DNA of 64,000 nucleotides from an uncultured Tateyamaria sp. Its GTDB lineage: Bacteria; Pseudomonadota; Alphaproteobacteria; Rhodobacterales; Rhodobacteraceae. Position numbers and translations under genes: made by a program. Numbering within the stretch: position 1 is the first letter of the stretch; every line of letters begins with the position of its first letter. The stretch covers positions 248,001 through 312,000 of the forward strand of contig NZ_CANKXW010000005.1 of NCBI RefSeq assembly GCF_947487805.1, read 5' to 3'. Shown here piece by piece: positions 55,488 to 64,000 of this stretch. Under the pieces are notes generated by a model. The model ran no database searches. It was not told the origin of the DNA and saw only the letters and a list, made by a program, of their open reading frames with translations.

Positions 55488-56111
55488 TCAGAGATCGGTA
55501 TAGGCCACTGACGGCTCCGGCGTAAGGGTGCGTCGCTGCGCCGTACCGGAGGCGAGGTCCTGCCGGTAAAGCTTGAGCAGCCCGCGTGTCCCGTCAGGCA
55601 GGGCCGCAATCTGGCCCAGAGTGCTGTTGCCGCCCGCCTCGGCGCGGAGGTAGGACGTGGTCAGCAGATGCTGCTGAAACGTGGTTAACGTCCCGGTGGC
55701 CTCATAGCCCATATACCGTTGGTAATTCGAAATCGCGCTGCGTGTCTTGGGGCCGACGCGACCGTCCACAGTTCCTGCATCAAAGCCGAAATAGGTCAGC
55801 GCCGACTGAATCTCGCGACCTTCGGTGGTGGCGGGGATGCTGGGCCGATAGGCTTTCTTGGCGGTGTATTTGCGGGGCTTGGGCTTGTAGGTCGCCGTCG
55901 GGGCGGTGGCGCGGGTGCGGGCGCGCTGTTGCTGCTGGATCTGGGCGTCGCGTGCTTTCTTCTTGCGCACCTCTTTCTGGATGATGGCACCGGCGACACC
56001 GCCGATCAGGGCACCGGTGATGAAATCCTTGCCGTCGGCGGCAACGCGGGTGGCGGGGACGAGGGCGATGGCGGCCACGAGGGCGCCGGTTGTCAGTTTT
56101 GGCAGACGCAT
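55488..56111 (-). CDS. Exported peptidoglycan-binding protein
   Basis: A 207-residue exported protein: signal peptide (about 1-25), a glycine-zipper segment (FITGALIGGVAGAIIQKEV, about 30-48), a long Gln/Arg/Lys-rich linker (about 49-95) and a peptidoglycan-binding type 1 repeat (about 100-150; IQSALTYFGFDAGTVDGRVGPKTRSAISNYQRYMGY). It probably spans from the outer membrane to the wall. It lies between the DUF2244 gene and ctaD; it may be transcribed after ctaD but the 319-base gap holds a terminator. Confidence 0.82.
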   Translation of the reverse strand: MRLPKLTTGALVAAIALVPATRVAADGKDFITGALIGGVAGAIIQKEVRKKKARDAQIQQQQRARTRATAPTATYKPKPRKYTAKKAYRPSIPATTEGREIQSALTYFGFDAGTVDGRVGPKTRSAISNYQRYMGYEATGTLTTFQQHLLTTSYLRAEAGGNSTLGQIAALPDGTRGLLKLYRQDLASGTAQRRTLTPEPSVAYTDL

Positions 56112-56430
56112 TGGAATGCTCCTTTGGCTGTATCAGGGTGCGCAAGGGGGCACGTGTTCGGGCAGCGTGGTCCATGTGCGGCACACTCGGCATATGGGAC
56201 GTTTAGCGGGGCATGAAACCGCGATAGCGCCGCGCGCCCTAAATGGGCGGCAATCTGCACGTTTCTCGGCGCGAACAAGCAACGAACCGCGTGTGACGTC
56301 GCGCTGTTATTGCATAGCAGGCGGCAAGGCGCCGTGATTCATGACCCGGACTGGCCACACGACCATCGCCAAATAAAAAGGGCCCCGGTCGCCACCGGAG
56401 CCCTGTTTCAGTTTCATGTCTCAGACCGGG
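56112..56430. other. Intergenic stretch with the ctaD terminator, no gene seen
   Basis: No supported reading frame was found here. The minus-strand terminator of ctaD lies at 56375-56403. The remainder should contain the promoter of the peptidoglycan-binding gene, but no convincing -35/-10 pair was identified. Confidence 0.6.
56375..56403 (-). terminator. Rho-independent terminator of ctaD
   Basis: On the minus strand GGGCTCCGGT pairs with ACCGGGGCCC (one T-G pair) around a GGCG loop, followed by TTTTT. It lies 27 bases after the ctaD stop. Confidence 0.88.
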
Positions 56431-58167
56431 CTATTCCGGTTTGTACTGTCCGTCTCGCGGGTGACTGGTGTCGACCCACTCGTCAAAGTTATCCGGATAG
56501 CGGTGCGACTTGTCCCAGTCTTCCTGCTTGGGCAGGATTTCGAACGTGTGCTCTGGCGGCGGGCTGGGCAGTGTCCATTCCAGCGTGTCCGCATATTCGT
56601 TCCACGGGTTGTTCTCGGTCACCTTGGCGCCGCGCAGCAGCGAATAGCCAATCACACCAAAGAAGAACACGAAGGACGCGAAGGACAGGAATGCACCCCA
56701 CGACGACCACTCGTTCCAATAAGCAAACTGCTCGGGGTAGTCGATGTAGCGGCGCGGCATCCCTTGGCGACCCAGGAAGTGCTGGGGGAAGAAGGTGATG
56801 TTGGCACCGATGAACATCGCCCAGAAGTGCAGCTTTCCTGCCCATTCGGGATACATGCGGCCTGTCATCTTGGGGAAGTAGAAGTAAACCCCCGCAAAGA
56901 TCGCGAACACGGCGCCAAGGCTCATCACGTAGTGGAAGTGCGCGACCACGTAGTATGTATCGTGATAGTAGCGGTCCACGGCGGCCTGGCTGAGTACGAT
57001 GCCCGTGACCCCACCTGCGGTGAACAGGAACAGGAAGCCGAAGGCCCACAGCATGGGTGTCTTCATCTCGACCGAACCGCCCCACATGGTGGCGATCCAG
57101 CTAAAGACCTTGACCCCTGTGGGCACCGCGATGACCATCGTCGCCAGCATGAAGTAGGCCTGCTGGTTCAGCGACATGCCGACCGTGTACATGTGGTGCG
57201 CCCACACGACAAAGCCCAGCACGCCAATTGCGATCAGCGCCCAGACCATCGGCAGGTAGCCAAAGACCGGCTTGCGGCTGAACGTTGCGATCACGTGGCT
57301 GATGATGCCGAAACCGGGCAGGATGATGATGTACACTTCTGGGTGACCAAAGAACCACAGGATGTGCTGGTACAGCACCGGGTCACCGCCACCTGCGGGG
57401 TCAAAGAAGGCGAAGCCAAAGTTACGGTCCATCAGAAGCATGGTGATCGCGCCCGCCAGAACCGGCAGGGACAGAAGGATCAGCCACGACGTGATGAAGA
57501 TCGACCAAGAGAACAGCGGCACCTTGAACAATGTCATGCCGGGGGCCCGCATGTTCAGGAATGTCGTGATCATGTTGATTGCACCCAGGATCGACGAGGC
57601 ACCCGAAACGTGGACCGCAAAGATAGCGAGGTCCATCGACATGCCCTGTTCATTGGTCGACAGCGGCGGGTACAAAACCCAGCCCACGCCCGAGCCGGCC
57701 TGGCCATTGCCACCGGGGGCGAGCACCGAACAGATCGCCAGCGTGGTACCGGCCACATACAGCCAGAAGGACAGGTTATTCATCCGCGGGAACGCCATGT
57801 CCGGAGCACCGATCTGCAGCGGCATGAAATAGTTGCCGAACCCGCCGAAAAGCGCGGGGATCACGACGAAGAACATCATCAGGATGCCGTGTCCGGTGAT
57901 CAGCACGTTCCAGAGGTGGCCGTTGGGCGTACATTCACCCGCGGCCGCGGCTGTCAGGCGTGCGCCTTCCATACACATGTACTGTACGCCCGGATCCATA
58001 AGTTCGAGGCGCATGTAAACCGTGAACGCCACCGAGACAAAGCCGACAAGGGCCGAAACGATGAGGTACAGGATACCGATATCTTTGTGGTTGGTGGACA
58101 TGAACCAACGGGTGAAAAAGCCCCGTTCGTCTTCGTGCTCGTGCCCGTGAATGGCTGCGTCTGCCAT
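56431..58167 (-). CDS. ctaD: Cytochrome c oxidase subunit I (aa3 type)
   Basis: Catalytic subunit of the aa3 oxidase, the respiratory enzyme that reduces oxygen and pumps protons. The 578-residue product has about 12 membrane helices. Signatures are [44 protein letters not shown] (copper-B histidine and the cross-linked tyrosine), [11 protein letters not shown] and [12 protein letters not shown] for haem ligands. A short acidic tail follows the last helix. It is a single gene here; subunits II and III must lie elsewhere. A strong terminator follows and a 377-base gap separates it from the RTX gene. Confidence 0.97.
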   Translation of the reverse strand: MADAAIHGHEHEDERGFFTRWFMSTNHKDIGILYLIVSALVGFVSVAFTVYMRLELMDPGVQYMCMEGARLTAAAAGECTPNGHLWNVLITGHGILMMFFVVIPALFGGFGNYFMPLQIGAPDMAFPRMNNLSFWLYVAGTTLAICSVLAPGGNGQAGSGVGWVLYPPLSTNEQGMSMDLAIFAVHVSGASSILGAINMITTFLNMRAPGMTLFKVPLFSWSIFITSWLILLSLPVLAGAITMLLMDRNFGFAFFDPAGGGDPVLYQHILWFFGHPEVYIIILPGFGIISHVIATFSRKPVFGYLPMVWALIAIGVLGFVVWAHHMYTVGMSLNQQAYFMLATMVIAVPTGVKVFSWIATMWGGSVEMKTPMLWAFGFLFLFTAGGVTGIVLSQAAVDRYYHDTYYVVAHFHYVMSLGAVFAIFAGVYFYFPKMTGRMYPEWAGKLHFWAMFIGANITFFPQHFLGRQGMPRRYIDYPEQFAYWNEWSSWGAFLSFASFVFFFGVIGYSLLRGAKVTENNPWNEYADTLEWTLPSPPPEHTFEILPKQEDWDKSHRYPDNFDEWVDTSHPRDGQYKPE

Positions 58168-58544
58168 GCGGTGCCTCCTGGCTTGGAACTGTTAACGCGC
58201 GCGGGGTTCCCATCCGCACACGGATTCTTGAGTGGTTCTAGAGTTTTGGCACGCCCGCATCAATGGAAGATCGCCTTTGGGACCGGGATGAATTGTCGCG
58301 TGTGAACCATGATGCATAGTCCGTTGGGGTCTGGTTTGAAAACCCAGCCAAATTGGTGCCGGTGTTTCCACCGTGGAAACGATCGCGCCTGTCTTGTGCT
58401 TGCGTTTCCAAATCAGGGCCGACCGCACAAAATGGCCTAGGTTTCGTGGCTTTGTGCGCATCTTTCATCCACCGATAAACCTGATTCCACCGCCATTAAC
58501 GCTCCGTGAATGCGTGCAAAGCGCTGTGGAGTGAGTGAAGATCA
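58168..58544. other. Intergenic region between ctaD and the RTX gene with inverted repeats
   Basis: No gene seen. It holds the divergent promoters of ctaD and the RTX gene. GTTTCCA and TGGAAAC (58364-58380) form a perfect inverted repeat, and GGTTT and AAACC occur at 58334-58345 around GA. A near-CtrA site lies at 58496-58510. No clear -35/-10 pair was found. Confidence 0.5.
58496..58510 (+). promoter_or_regulatory. CtrA-like site (TTAA-N7-TGAA)
   Basis: TTAA (58496-58499), seven bases, TGAA (58507-58510) differs from the CtrA consensus at one base. It lies 34 bases before the RTX start codon. A single match to a short motif is weak evidence. Confidence 0.4.
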
Positions 58545-61148
58545 ATGGCAACGAATGACAATACGAATCCCGGAACCGAGGGTGACCAGGTTATCAGCGG
58601 GACAACTGGCGCGGACACACTGACGGGTGCGTTCGGCTCGGACACGATCAACGGCGGCGACAGCGCAGATGTGCTAAGCGGTGACGGTCCGGTTCAGGGC
58701 GCATGGCATTTCGAAACCTTCGACTATGATTTCACCTCTGCCGCAGGGCAGGCGTTTGACATCGAGAACGGTGTGCGCACCGGATCGGGCTATGTCAGCG
58801 ACTTCAACGAAGGCGGCCTGACCAACACCGTGCGCGGCACGCCCGGCAGCAACCCGGAAAACTTCGGCGTCATCTATACCAGCACGTTGAACGTCGTTTC
58901 GGGGGGGACGTATCGTCTGACCACGTCGTCGGACGACGGCTCTACGATCCAGATCTTTGATTCCGCGGGCAATCCCCTGCAATTCGCCAACCAGTCCGGC
59001 GGCACGCTCGACTATCTGAATAACGATTTCCACCAAGGCACCACCACGCGGTTCGGCGACGTGGTGCTGGACCCGAATGAAACCTACACCATCCAGATCC
59101 GCTATTGGGAGAATCAGGGCGGTGACACGCTGGCGGCCACGATCAGCGGGCCGGACACCGGCAATGTATCCGAAAGCCTGCTGACCACTGATATGATCGG
59201 CATGCCGCCCGGACCGGAATATTCGGTCACCGGCACGCCGGCGGGCATCGAAGGAGATGACTATATCGATGGCGGGGCCGGTGCCGATAGTATCGACGGA
59301 GACGGCGGAAATGACACGCTTTTGGGCGGTGCGGGTCAGGATACGATCGATGGCGGCAGCGGCGACGATGTCATTGATGGCGGCGACAATACTGATTTCA
59401 TCTACGGCGGGGCGGGCAACGACAGCATAACGGACACTGGCGGCGCCCTCTCCGACGACACGATCGACGGCGGCAGCGGCAACGACACCATTGACGGCGG
59501 CGCGCGTGAAGACCTTTTGACCGGCGGAACCGGCGACGATCAGATCTTGGGCGGGGATGGCAATGATACCATTCTGGGCGAACTGGGGTCTGACAATCTG
59601 TTCGGGGGGGCGGGCAACGATATTCTGGTTGGCGATACGCTCGGAGGGGCCGGTGCTACTACGGGCTCTGTCCTCGCGGTTGAGGATTTCGAGGGTGGCG
59701 CCAGCGGCTGGTCCGACAACGCGACCGAAACGGACCCGGGTGTTGGCGAGGTGCTGGGCCGTTTTGGTTCCGCTGACGGCGTGAACGCCACGCAAAAGAC
59801 CTTTGCCCTTGATGCCACCAAGGATTTCGCGGTTATCGAATTCGACGCCCACCTGATCGACAGTTGGGACGGAGAGAGCTTTGTCATCACTCTGAACGGC
59901 GAAGACGTGTCGTTCACCCACGTTTACAATCAGCCCGCCGTCGGCGGCAGCCAGAGCTTTGTCGGATCGGATGGCGCAACCTACACGGTCGATTACACTC
60001 CGACCGCCCACGGCGCATTTGCCTTCTCCAGCGGATCGGGTGGCGGGTTTGAAGACGCGACATTTGCCGTCAAGATCACGGTCGAAGACCCGCCCGCAAA
60101 TCTGACCATCGGTTTTGGCAGTACGCTGGATCAGTCGACGACAGACGAAAGCTTTGCCATCGACAACCTGTCGGTCATTGCCACGGATGATCCAAACGAC
60201 ACTCTGGCGTCCGTCCAGTCCGGCCTCGCGGTTGGGGCAGACGACACGCTGACCGGCGGAACTGGCGACGACACCCTGACAGGCGGCGACGGGGATGATG
60301 TGTTTGTCTACACGCCCGGCGACGGCAATGATGTCATCACCGATTTCAACGCGGGCAATAGCGGCGCGCTGGATGATGGCGATCAGACCAACAACGATTT
60401 TATCGATCTGAGCGCCTACTACTCCCACATTCACGAATTGCGGTCGGATCTGGCCGATGACGGGGTGCTGAACCAATCTGTCGGCGATTTCGCGGACAAC
60501 ACGGCGCTCGGTGGCTCGATCACCATGACAGGTGTTGGCGCGAACGACCTGACATTCGACAACACAAACGTGGCCTGCTTCACCGCAGGGGTGCTGATCG
60601 ACACGGTTGACGGCCCCGTGCCCGTGGAACAGTTGCGCCGCGGCATGCGCTTGCGCACGTATGACAATGGCGACCGGCCTGTGCGCGCCGTTCTGCGCCG
60701 CAGTGTTAACGGATCGGGTGAGCTTGCACCTGTCCATATCTCTGCCGGTGCGCTGGACAACGACCGCGACCTGATCGTGTCCCCGGCCCACCGGATGCTG
60801 ATCTCGGATTGGCGGGCGCAGATGCTCTTTGGTGCCGATGAGGTGCTGGTGAGCGCGATCAATCTCGTGCGGGGCGACATGATCTATCGTGCGCCTGTCC
60901 CGCAGGTGACCTATTACCACATCCTGCTGGACCGGCACGAGATCATCTTTGCCGAAGGCGCCGCGACCGAAAGCTTCCATCTGTCCCGCGAGGCGGTAGA
61001 TGCAGCTGAATACGGCGATGCCGAAGAGGGCGCCGTCGCCGCAGAGATCGCGCGTATCTTCCCTGAACTGCTGATGTGCGCCAGCCGGTGCGTGCGTCCG
61101 GTGATGAAAGGGTATGAGGCGCGTGCGCTGGCCGGGATGCTTGGTTAA
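58545..61148 (+). CDS. PA14-RTX-Hint surface protein
   Basis: An 867-residue protein without a typical N-terminal signal peptide, as expected for type I secretion. In order: an acidic start with a few RTX-like nonapeptides ([16 protein letters not shown]), a PA14-like carbohydrate-binding domain (about 50-215; [16 protein letters not shown] and [14 protein letters not shown]), a run of RTX calcium repeats (about 230-365; GGxGxDxxx), a second region (365-560) that looks like a beta-rich adhesive domain, a short RTX group (about 570-595) and a C-terminal Hint domain (about 675-820) starting with C678 in [11 protein letters not shown] and SPAHRML. The Hint part could cut the protein itself. No C-terminal Asn-Cys, so this is not a splicing intein. 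Confidence 0.85.
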   Translation: MATNDNTNPGTEGDQVISGTTGADTLTGAFGSDTINGGDSADVLSGDGPVQGAWHFETFDYDFTSAAGQAFDIENGVRTGSGYVSDFNEGGLTNTVRGTPGSNPENFGVIYTSTLNVVSGGTYRLTTSSDDGSTIQIFDSAGNPLQFANQSGGTLDYLNNDFHQGTTTRFGDVVLDPNETYTIQIRYWENQGGDTLAATISGPDTGNVSESLLTTDMIGMPPGPEYSVTGTPAGIEGDDYIDGGAGADSIDGDGGNDTLLGGAGQDTIDGGSGDDVIDGGDNTDFIYGGAGNDSITDTGGALSDDTIDGGSGNDTIDGGAREDLLTGGTGDDQILGGDGNDTILGELGSDNLFGGAGNDILVGDTLGGAGATTGSVLAVEDFEGGASGWSDNATETDPGVGEVLGRFGSADGVNATQKTFALDATKDFAVIEFDAHLIDSWDGESFVITLNGEDVSFTHVYNQPAVGGSQSFVGSDGATYTVDYTPTAHGAFAFSSGSGGGFEDATFAVKITVEDPPANLTIGFGSTLDQSTTDESFAIDNLSVIATDDPNDTLASVQSGLAVGADDTLTGGTGDDTLTGGDGDDVFVYTPGDGNDVITDFNAGNSGALDDGDQTNNDFIDLSAYYSHIHELRSDLADDGVLNQSVGDFADNTALGGSITMTGVGANDLTFDNTNVACFTAGVLIDTVDGPVPVEQLRRGMRLRTYDNGDRPVRAVLRRSVNGSGELAPVHISAGALDNDRDLIVSPAHRMLISDWRAQMLFGADEVLVSAINLVRGDMIYRAPVPQVTYYHILLDRHEIIFAEGAATESFHLSREAVDAAEYGDAEEGAVAAEIARIFPELLMCASRCVRPVMKGYEARALAGMLG

Positions 61149-61798
61149 TCAGCCCCAAAGACGGTTTCGAAACTGCGGCGCAGGGCGACATCCACATCGT
61201 CCATCGTCACAGGCAGGCCAAGATCAACCAGCGACGTCACGCCGTGGTCTGCGATGCCGCATGGCACGATGCCGTCAAAATGGGACAGGTCGGGTTCGAC
61301 ATTGATCGACAGGCCGTGAAAGCTGATCCATTTGCGCAGGCGAATGCCAATGGCGGCGATTTTGTCCTCTGCAGGGGTGCCGTCGGGCAGGGGCGGTTTT
61401 TCGGGCCGTTCAACCCAGACACCCACACGGCCCTCCCGGATTTCCCCCCGGACATTAAAGCTGTCCAGCGTGTCGATCACCCATGTTTCAAGGTCGTGGA
61501 CAAAGGCGCGGACATCATGGCCGCGTTTGCCCACGTCGAGCAGGGTATAGGCCACGCGCTGTCCCGGTCCGTGATAGGTGTATTGGCCACCACGCCGGGT
61601 GTCGAAGACCGGAAACCGGTCCGGGTCGGTCAGGTCCTCGGCCTTTGCTGAGGTACCCGCGGTATATAGGGGCGGGTGCTCCAGCAGCCAGATGCACTCG
61701 GCCGCGTCACCGGCGGCGATGGCGTTGGCGCGGTTCTCCATCCAGGTTTCGGCCGTGCGATAGTCCGTCAGGCCGGGGCTCGTGATCCATTCCACCAT
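61145..61798 (-). CDS. lipB: Lipoyl(octanoyl) transferase
   Basis: Transfers octanoyl groups from acyl carrier protein to lipoate-dependent enzymes, the first step of lipoate synthesis. The 217-residue product has the family's [41 protein letters not shown] (catalytic lysine) and [14 protein letters not shown] (catalytic cysteine C180). The length is normal. Its stop overlaps that of the RTX gene (TTAA). The partner lipA is not in the window. Confidence 0.96.
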   Translation of the reverse strand: MVEWITSPGLTDYRTAETWMENRANAIAAGDAAECIWLLEHPPLYTAGTSAKAEDLTDPDRFPVFDTRRGGQYTYHGPGQRVAYTLLDVGKRGHDVRAFVHDLETWVIDTLDSFNVRGEIREGRVGVWVERPEKPPLPDGTPAEDKIAAIGIRLRKWISFHGLSINVEPDLSHFDGIVPCGIADHGVTSLVDLGLPVTMDDVDVALRRSFETVFGAD

Positions 61799-61805
61799 GC
61801 TCGGT

Positions 61806-62576
61806 TCAGGGCAAAAGCCCCGCCTCCTTGATGGCAGCCACGTTGGCGCGGCTCACGGGAATTTCGGCACCGTTGGACATGGTCAGGATTGCACGGTCGC
61901 CCGCACGCCTGGCACTGTGAACCTGATCGAAAGCGGCCCAGTGCGACCGGTGCACTTGTGCGCCGGGGGTCTCCCCGGTCTCTGTTATGGCGTCGGACAG
62001 GCGCATCAGGACGAGGTCCTCTCCCTTCGTGGTCTGGATGCGCACATAGTGGTCTTCGACCGACAGCGCCACAAGCGCACCGCGTTTTTCGACGGCGATG
62101 CGACGAAGAATGCGGGCCGGTTCAGGCGTGGGCCGTGCCGGTGCGTCCGGCAGTTGGAGCCGCACCACGGCGAGAACGGCAGTGATGACTGCGGCAATCG
62201 CGATCACGGGGCCCAGAGCACCGGGTAATTCTTTCAGATCGGGCAGCAATCCAAACGCCAGCAGATTGATTAGCGTGACGACCCCGGCAATGCAAATACC
62301 GCTGAAAAGGGCCGTGATCCCAATGCGCAACCAGATGTCGCGCCCGTTCAGGACCGGGCGCAACGCCACATCACTCAGGGCACCGACGCCATAGCACAGG
62401 ACTGCGGTTGTCAGCCAATAAACGAGCCGAGCACCAAAGCTCAGCCGCATGTCGGTGCCAAAGGGGCCTGCCATCGCCAGCACAAGCGCCACCCCGGCCA
62501 AGGCCGTCAATGTCGCGGGGTGGGCCATGTGCAGCCGCCATTCACGAAGCGTGAATTGCGGTTCATCGTCATTCAC
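61806..62576 (-). CDS. LytTR-domain regulator with membrane helices
   Basis: A 256-residue protein: four membrane helices (about 20-130), then a LytTR DNA-binding domain (about 160-250; [30 protein letters not shown] and [35 protein letters not shown]). No histidine kinase partner is next to it, so a membrane signal may act directly on the DNA-binding part. I use GTG 62576, with AAGGGGG before it; GTG 62597 and ATG 62528 are alternatives. It converges with nothing: lipB lies 8 bases downstream on the same strand. Confidence 0.82.
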   Translation of the reverse strand: MNDDEPQFTLREWRLHMAHPATLTALAGVALVLAMAGPFGTDMRLSFGARLVYWLTTAVLCYGVGALSDVALRPVLNGRDIWLRIGITALFSGICIAGVVTLINLLAFGLLPDLKELPGALGPVIAIAAVITAVLAVVRLQLPDAPARPTPEPARILRRIAVEKRGALVALSVEDHYVRIQTTKGEDLVLMRLSDAITETGETPGAQVHRSHWAAFDQVHSARRAGDRAILTMSNGAEIPVSRANVAAIKEAGLLP

Positions 62577-62673
62577 GAAGCACGCCCCCTTTTTCACGCA
62601 AACACAATGGAATGGCCGCCTGTGCCTTGTCTAGCTGAGGGTCGTTCGACACCGCAACTGGAAAGACCCCGCC

Positions 62674-63168
62674 ATGACTTTGCTTCCACTCCTGTCCGCC
62701 TCGCCGATCATCCAGCTGCACGTGGTCAGCGCCGTGCTTGCACTGATACTGGGGCCCTTTGTGATTTACGGGCGCCGTAAATTGCGGGTGCACAAGATCA
62801 TGGGCTATGTCTGGGTGCTGGCAATGGGGGCTGCGGCCCTGTCGTCCTTTGGTATCCACAGCTTCCCGGTCATCGGTCCGTTCAGCCCGATCCACTTGCT
62901 CGCACTCTTTGCCTTGTGGTCGCTCTTTGAAGGCATGCGACACATTTTTCAGGGCCGTGTCACCCTGCACAGGGTCGTGATGCGCTCGCTTTACTGGCGC
63001 GGCCTATGCGTCGCCGGTCTGTTCAACTTTCTGCCCGAGCGAACGACCAATCGCATGGTTTTTCCCGACACGCCCGAAGCGGGCTATGCGGTGATCGCAG
63101 CCGGGATCGCGGCGCTTGTCCTTGCGGGGGCGCGTGCCCGGCTTGAGGGGCGCGCGGCCGGGGTCTAG
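62674..63168 (+). CDS. DUF2306 membrane protein
   Basis: A 164-residue protein with four membrane helices (about 11-30, 43-62, 66-88 and 138-156). The sequence QLHVVSAVLALILGPFVIYGRRKLRVHKIMGYVWVLAMG, with conserved histidines, is the DUF2306 pattern. The family may bind haem, but this is not established. It is divergent from the LytTR gene, which is a possible regulator. GGAAAG precedes the ATG. Its stop overlaps the DsbA-like gene (CTAG). Confidence 0.83.
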   Translation: MTLLPLLSASPIIQLHVVSAVLALILGPFVIYGRRKLRVHKIMGYVWVLAMGAAALSSFGIHSFPVIGPFSPIHLLALFALWSLFEGMRHIFQGRVTLHRVVMRSLYWRGLCVAGLFNFLPERTTNRMVFPDTPEAGYAVIAAGIAALVLAGARARLEGRAAGV

Positions 63169-63818
63169 GCCGCCTCGACGGCCACCTTTTGCAACAACTG
63201 TGCGTAAGTGTCAGCGCCCTGTGCGCCTGTCAAAAGGTACTTGCCGTCAAACACCATGCTCGGCACGCCAGAAATACCGTTCGCTGTCCAGAACTGCTGC
63301 TTTTCCCGAACGCCTTGCGCCAATCGGCCGCTTTCAAGAACGTCTGTGACGTCGTCGCGGTCAAGGCCCACGGTTTCAGCGACGTCGCGTAACACGTCCC
63401 AGTCCGACACATCGCGCTGGCCAGTGAAATAGGTTTCGAACAGGGCCAGTTTCAGTGGGTGCTGCACGCCCTGGGACAGGGCGAAATCCAACACCTGATG
63501 GGCCGCAAACGTGTTGTAGATGCGGCTTTGTGCTGAAAACGCGAAATCGATGCCGAGCGTCTTGCCCAGTGCAACGAGGTGGGCGCGGTTCTGTGCCGAT
63601 TGCTCGGCGGACGCGCCATATTTCTCTGCGATATGTTCGGTCAGGTTCTGGCCTTCCGGCGGCATGGCCGGGTTCAATTCGAATGGATGCCACCGGATGC
63701 GCGCGCCCGAGCCTGTCATGGCAAGGGCTTGTTCCAGTTGGCGAAAGCCGACAATGCACCAAGGACACATGACATCGGACACAATGTCGATATCGATGAA
63801 TGGGGCGTCTTGGGGCAT
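63165..63818 (-). CDS. DsbA/FrnE-family dithiol-disulfide oxidoreductase
   Basis: A 217-residue thioredoxin-fold protein without signal peptide, so cytosolic. The active site is MCPWC (C18 and C21) in DIVSDVMCPWCIVGFRQLE; the region HPFELNPAMPPEGQNLTEHIAEKYG is typical of the FrnE/2-hydroxychromene isomerase-like group, and SGVPSMVFDGKYLLTGAQ contains the cis-proline. It may serve in oxidative-stress defence or polyketide-type isomerisation. I start at ATG 63818; a further ten in-frame codons upstream are possible. Confidence 0.88.
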   Translation of the reverse strand: MPQDAPFIDIDIVSDVMCPWCIVGFRQLEQALAMTGSGARIRWHPFELNPAMPPEGQNLTEHIAEKYGASAEQSAQNRAHLVALGKTLGIDFAFSAQSRIYNTFAAHQVLDFALSQGVQHPLKLALFETYFTGQRDVSDWDVLRDVAETVGLDRDDVTDVLESGRLAQGVREKQQFWTANGISGVPSMVFDGKYLLTGAQGADTYAQLLQKVAVEAA

Positions 63819-63971
63819 GGCAGATGGTCGCTTTTGTTTGTGCAGCAAGGCAAATTACATCGCTGTCCCGCGAGGGGATTTCAAGGGTAGCACCGTCATG
63901 GTCAGGAATTCGAGACTATGCAAATCGCCCTCAGGTGGTAGGCTGGGTGTATATTTTACGGAGGGAATTTG

Positions 63972-64000
63972 ATGTTTACAAAGACGATTGCGGCGTCCGT
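63972..64000 (+). CDS. Start of a probable exported protein, cut by window edge
   Basis: Only ten codons (MFTKTIAASV) lie in the window. A good Shine-Dalgarno sequence GGAGGG stands 6 bases before the ATG, and the basic-then-hydrophobic start resembles a signal peptide. TATATT upstream (about 63950) could be the -10 element. The product cannot be named. Confidence 0.5.

Noticed and set aside
56416-58305. 629-codon open frame opposite ctaD
   Set aside because: High GC makes antisense frames open. Its translation is rich in His, Arg and Asp without any domain, while the minus strand encodes an unmistakable cytochrome oxidase subunit I.
58674-60980. 768-codon antisense open frame opposite the RTX gene
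   Set aside because: It mirrors the repeated GGxGxD codons and has no domain; the plus strand carries recognisable PA14, RTX and Hint domains.
60573-61148. Intein in the RTX gene
   Set aside because: The Hint domain lies at the C-terminus with no following extein and no terminal Asn plus Cys/Ser/Thr; it is a Hint processing domain, not a splicing intein.

Overview
The window reads as a stretch of chromosome from an alphaproteobacterium of the Rhodobacteraceae, most likely the Roseobacter group. The grounds are the high GC content, many GTG starts, a SAM-II riboswitch before metZ, a GTTC-N7-GTTC type LexA box, a CtrA box (TTAA-N7-TTAA), a type IB GTP cyclohydrolase (FolE2), an aa3-type cytochrome oxidase and RTX/Hint surface proteins. 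No rRNA, tRNA, insertion sequence, prophage or CRISPR array was seen. Coding density is very high and most genes are housekeeping or conserved accessory genes.

Layout. 1-7.2 kb: edge of a glutathione transferase gene, an exported EF-hand protein, then rpiA-gor and hflK-hflC-DUF2065-Do protease, a redox and membrane-protein quality-control block closed by a strong terminator. 7.2-15.8 kb: a lipoprotein, an SOS-controlled remnant of the error-prone polymerase DnaE2, a ferredoxin operon, purD/xseA (divergent), an AlkB-like membrane hydroxylase and a fused NuoE/NuoF-type formate dehydrogenase subunit. 15.8-25.3 kb: FkbM methyltransferase, ftsY with a hexanucleotide repeat, an EamA transporter, yciB, a cyclic-nucleotide-binding membrane protein, a glutathione transferase, an alpha/beta hydrolase, SAM-II riboswitch-metZ, folE2 and a DUF1127 gene. 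25.3-37.2 kb: trkH with a TPP enzyme, a catalytically dead trypsin-like protein, the coupled operon glyQ-VOC-DUF6446-glyS, then a divergent PPDK-like gene. 37.2-46.3 kb: cell-wall hydrolase, folB-folP-glmM, a PEBP-like protein, a NIPSNAP/ABM/EamA operon facing two ArsR regulators, and ilvC. 46.3-54.9 kb: two overlapping Lrp genes, an aminotransferase, a UbiH-type hydroxylase, a HAD phosphatase, a GntR regulator, a glycosyltransferase carrying a c-di-GMP-type MshEN domain behind a CtrA box, carA and yqeY. 54.9-64 kb: DUF2244, a peptidoglycan-binding protein, ctaD, a PA14-RTX-Hint protein, lipB, a LytTR regulator, DUF2306, a DsbA-like protein and the start of one more exported protein.

How it works together. 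Folate genes occur twice (folE2; folB-folP), with cell-wall precursor synthesis (glmM) coupled to folP. Amino-acid genes (metZ, ilvC, carA, glyQS, aminotransferase) each carry their own local control: a riboswitch for metZ and a 54-bp interrupted palindrome between ilvC and the Lrp pair. Several regulatory genes appear to be read from leaderless promoters whose operators overlap the start codon. Seven convergent gene pairs share the same 4-bp overlap of stop codons.

Most noteworthy: the LexA-box/DnaE2-tail gene, the CtrA-box/MshEN glycosyltransferase, the pseudoprotease, the FolB fusion with a kinase-like domain, the divergent ATP-grasp of the PPDK homologue, and the palindromic operators near the ArsR and Lrp genes. 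No wholly new multi-gene system could be shown.
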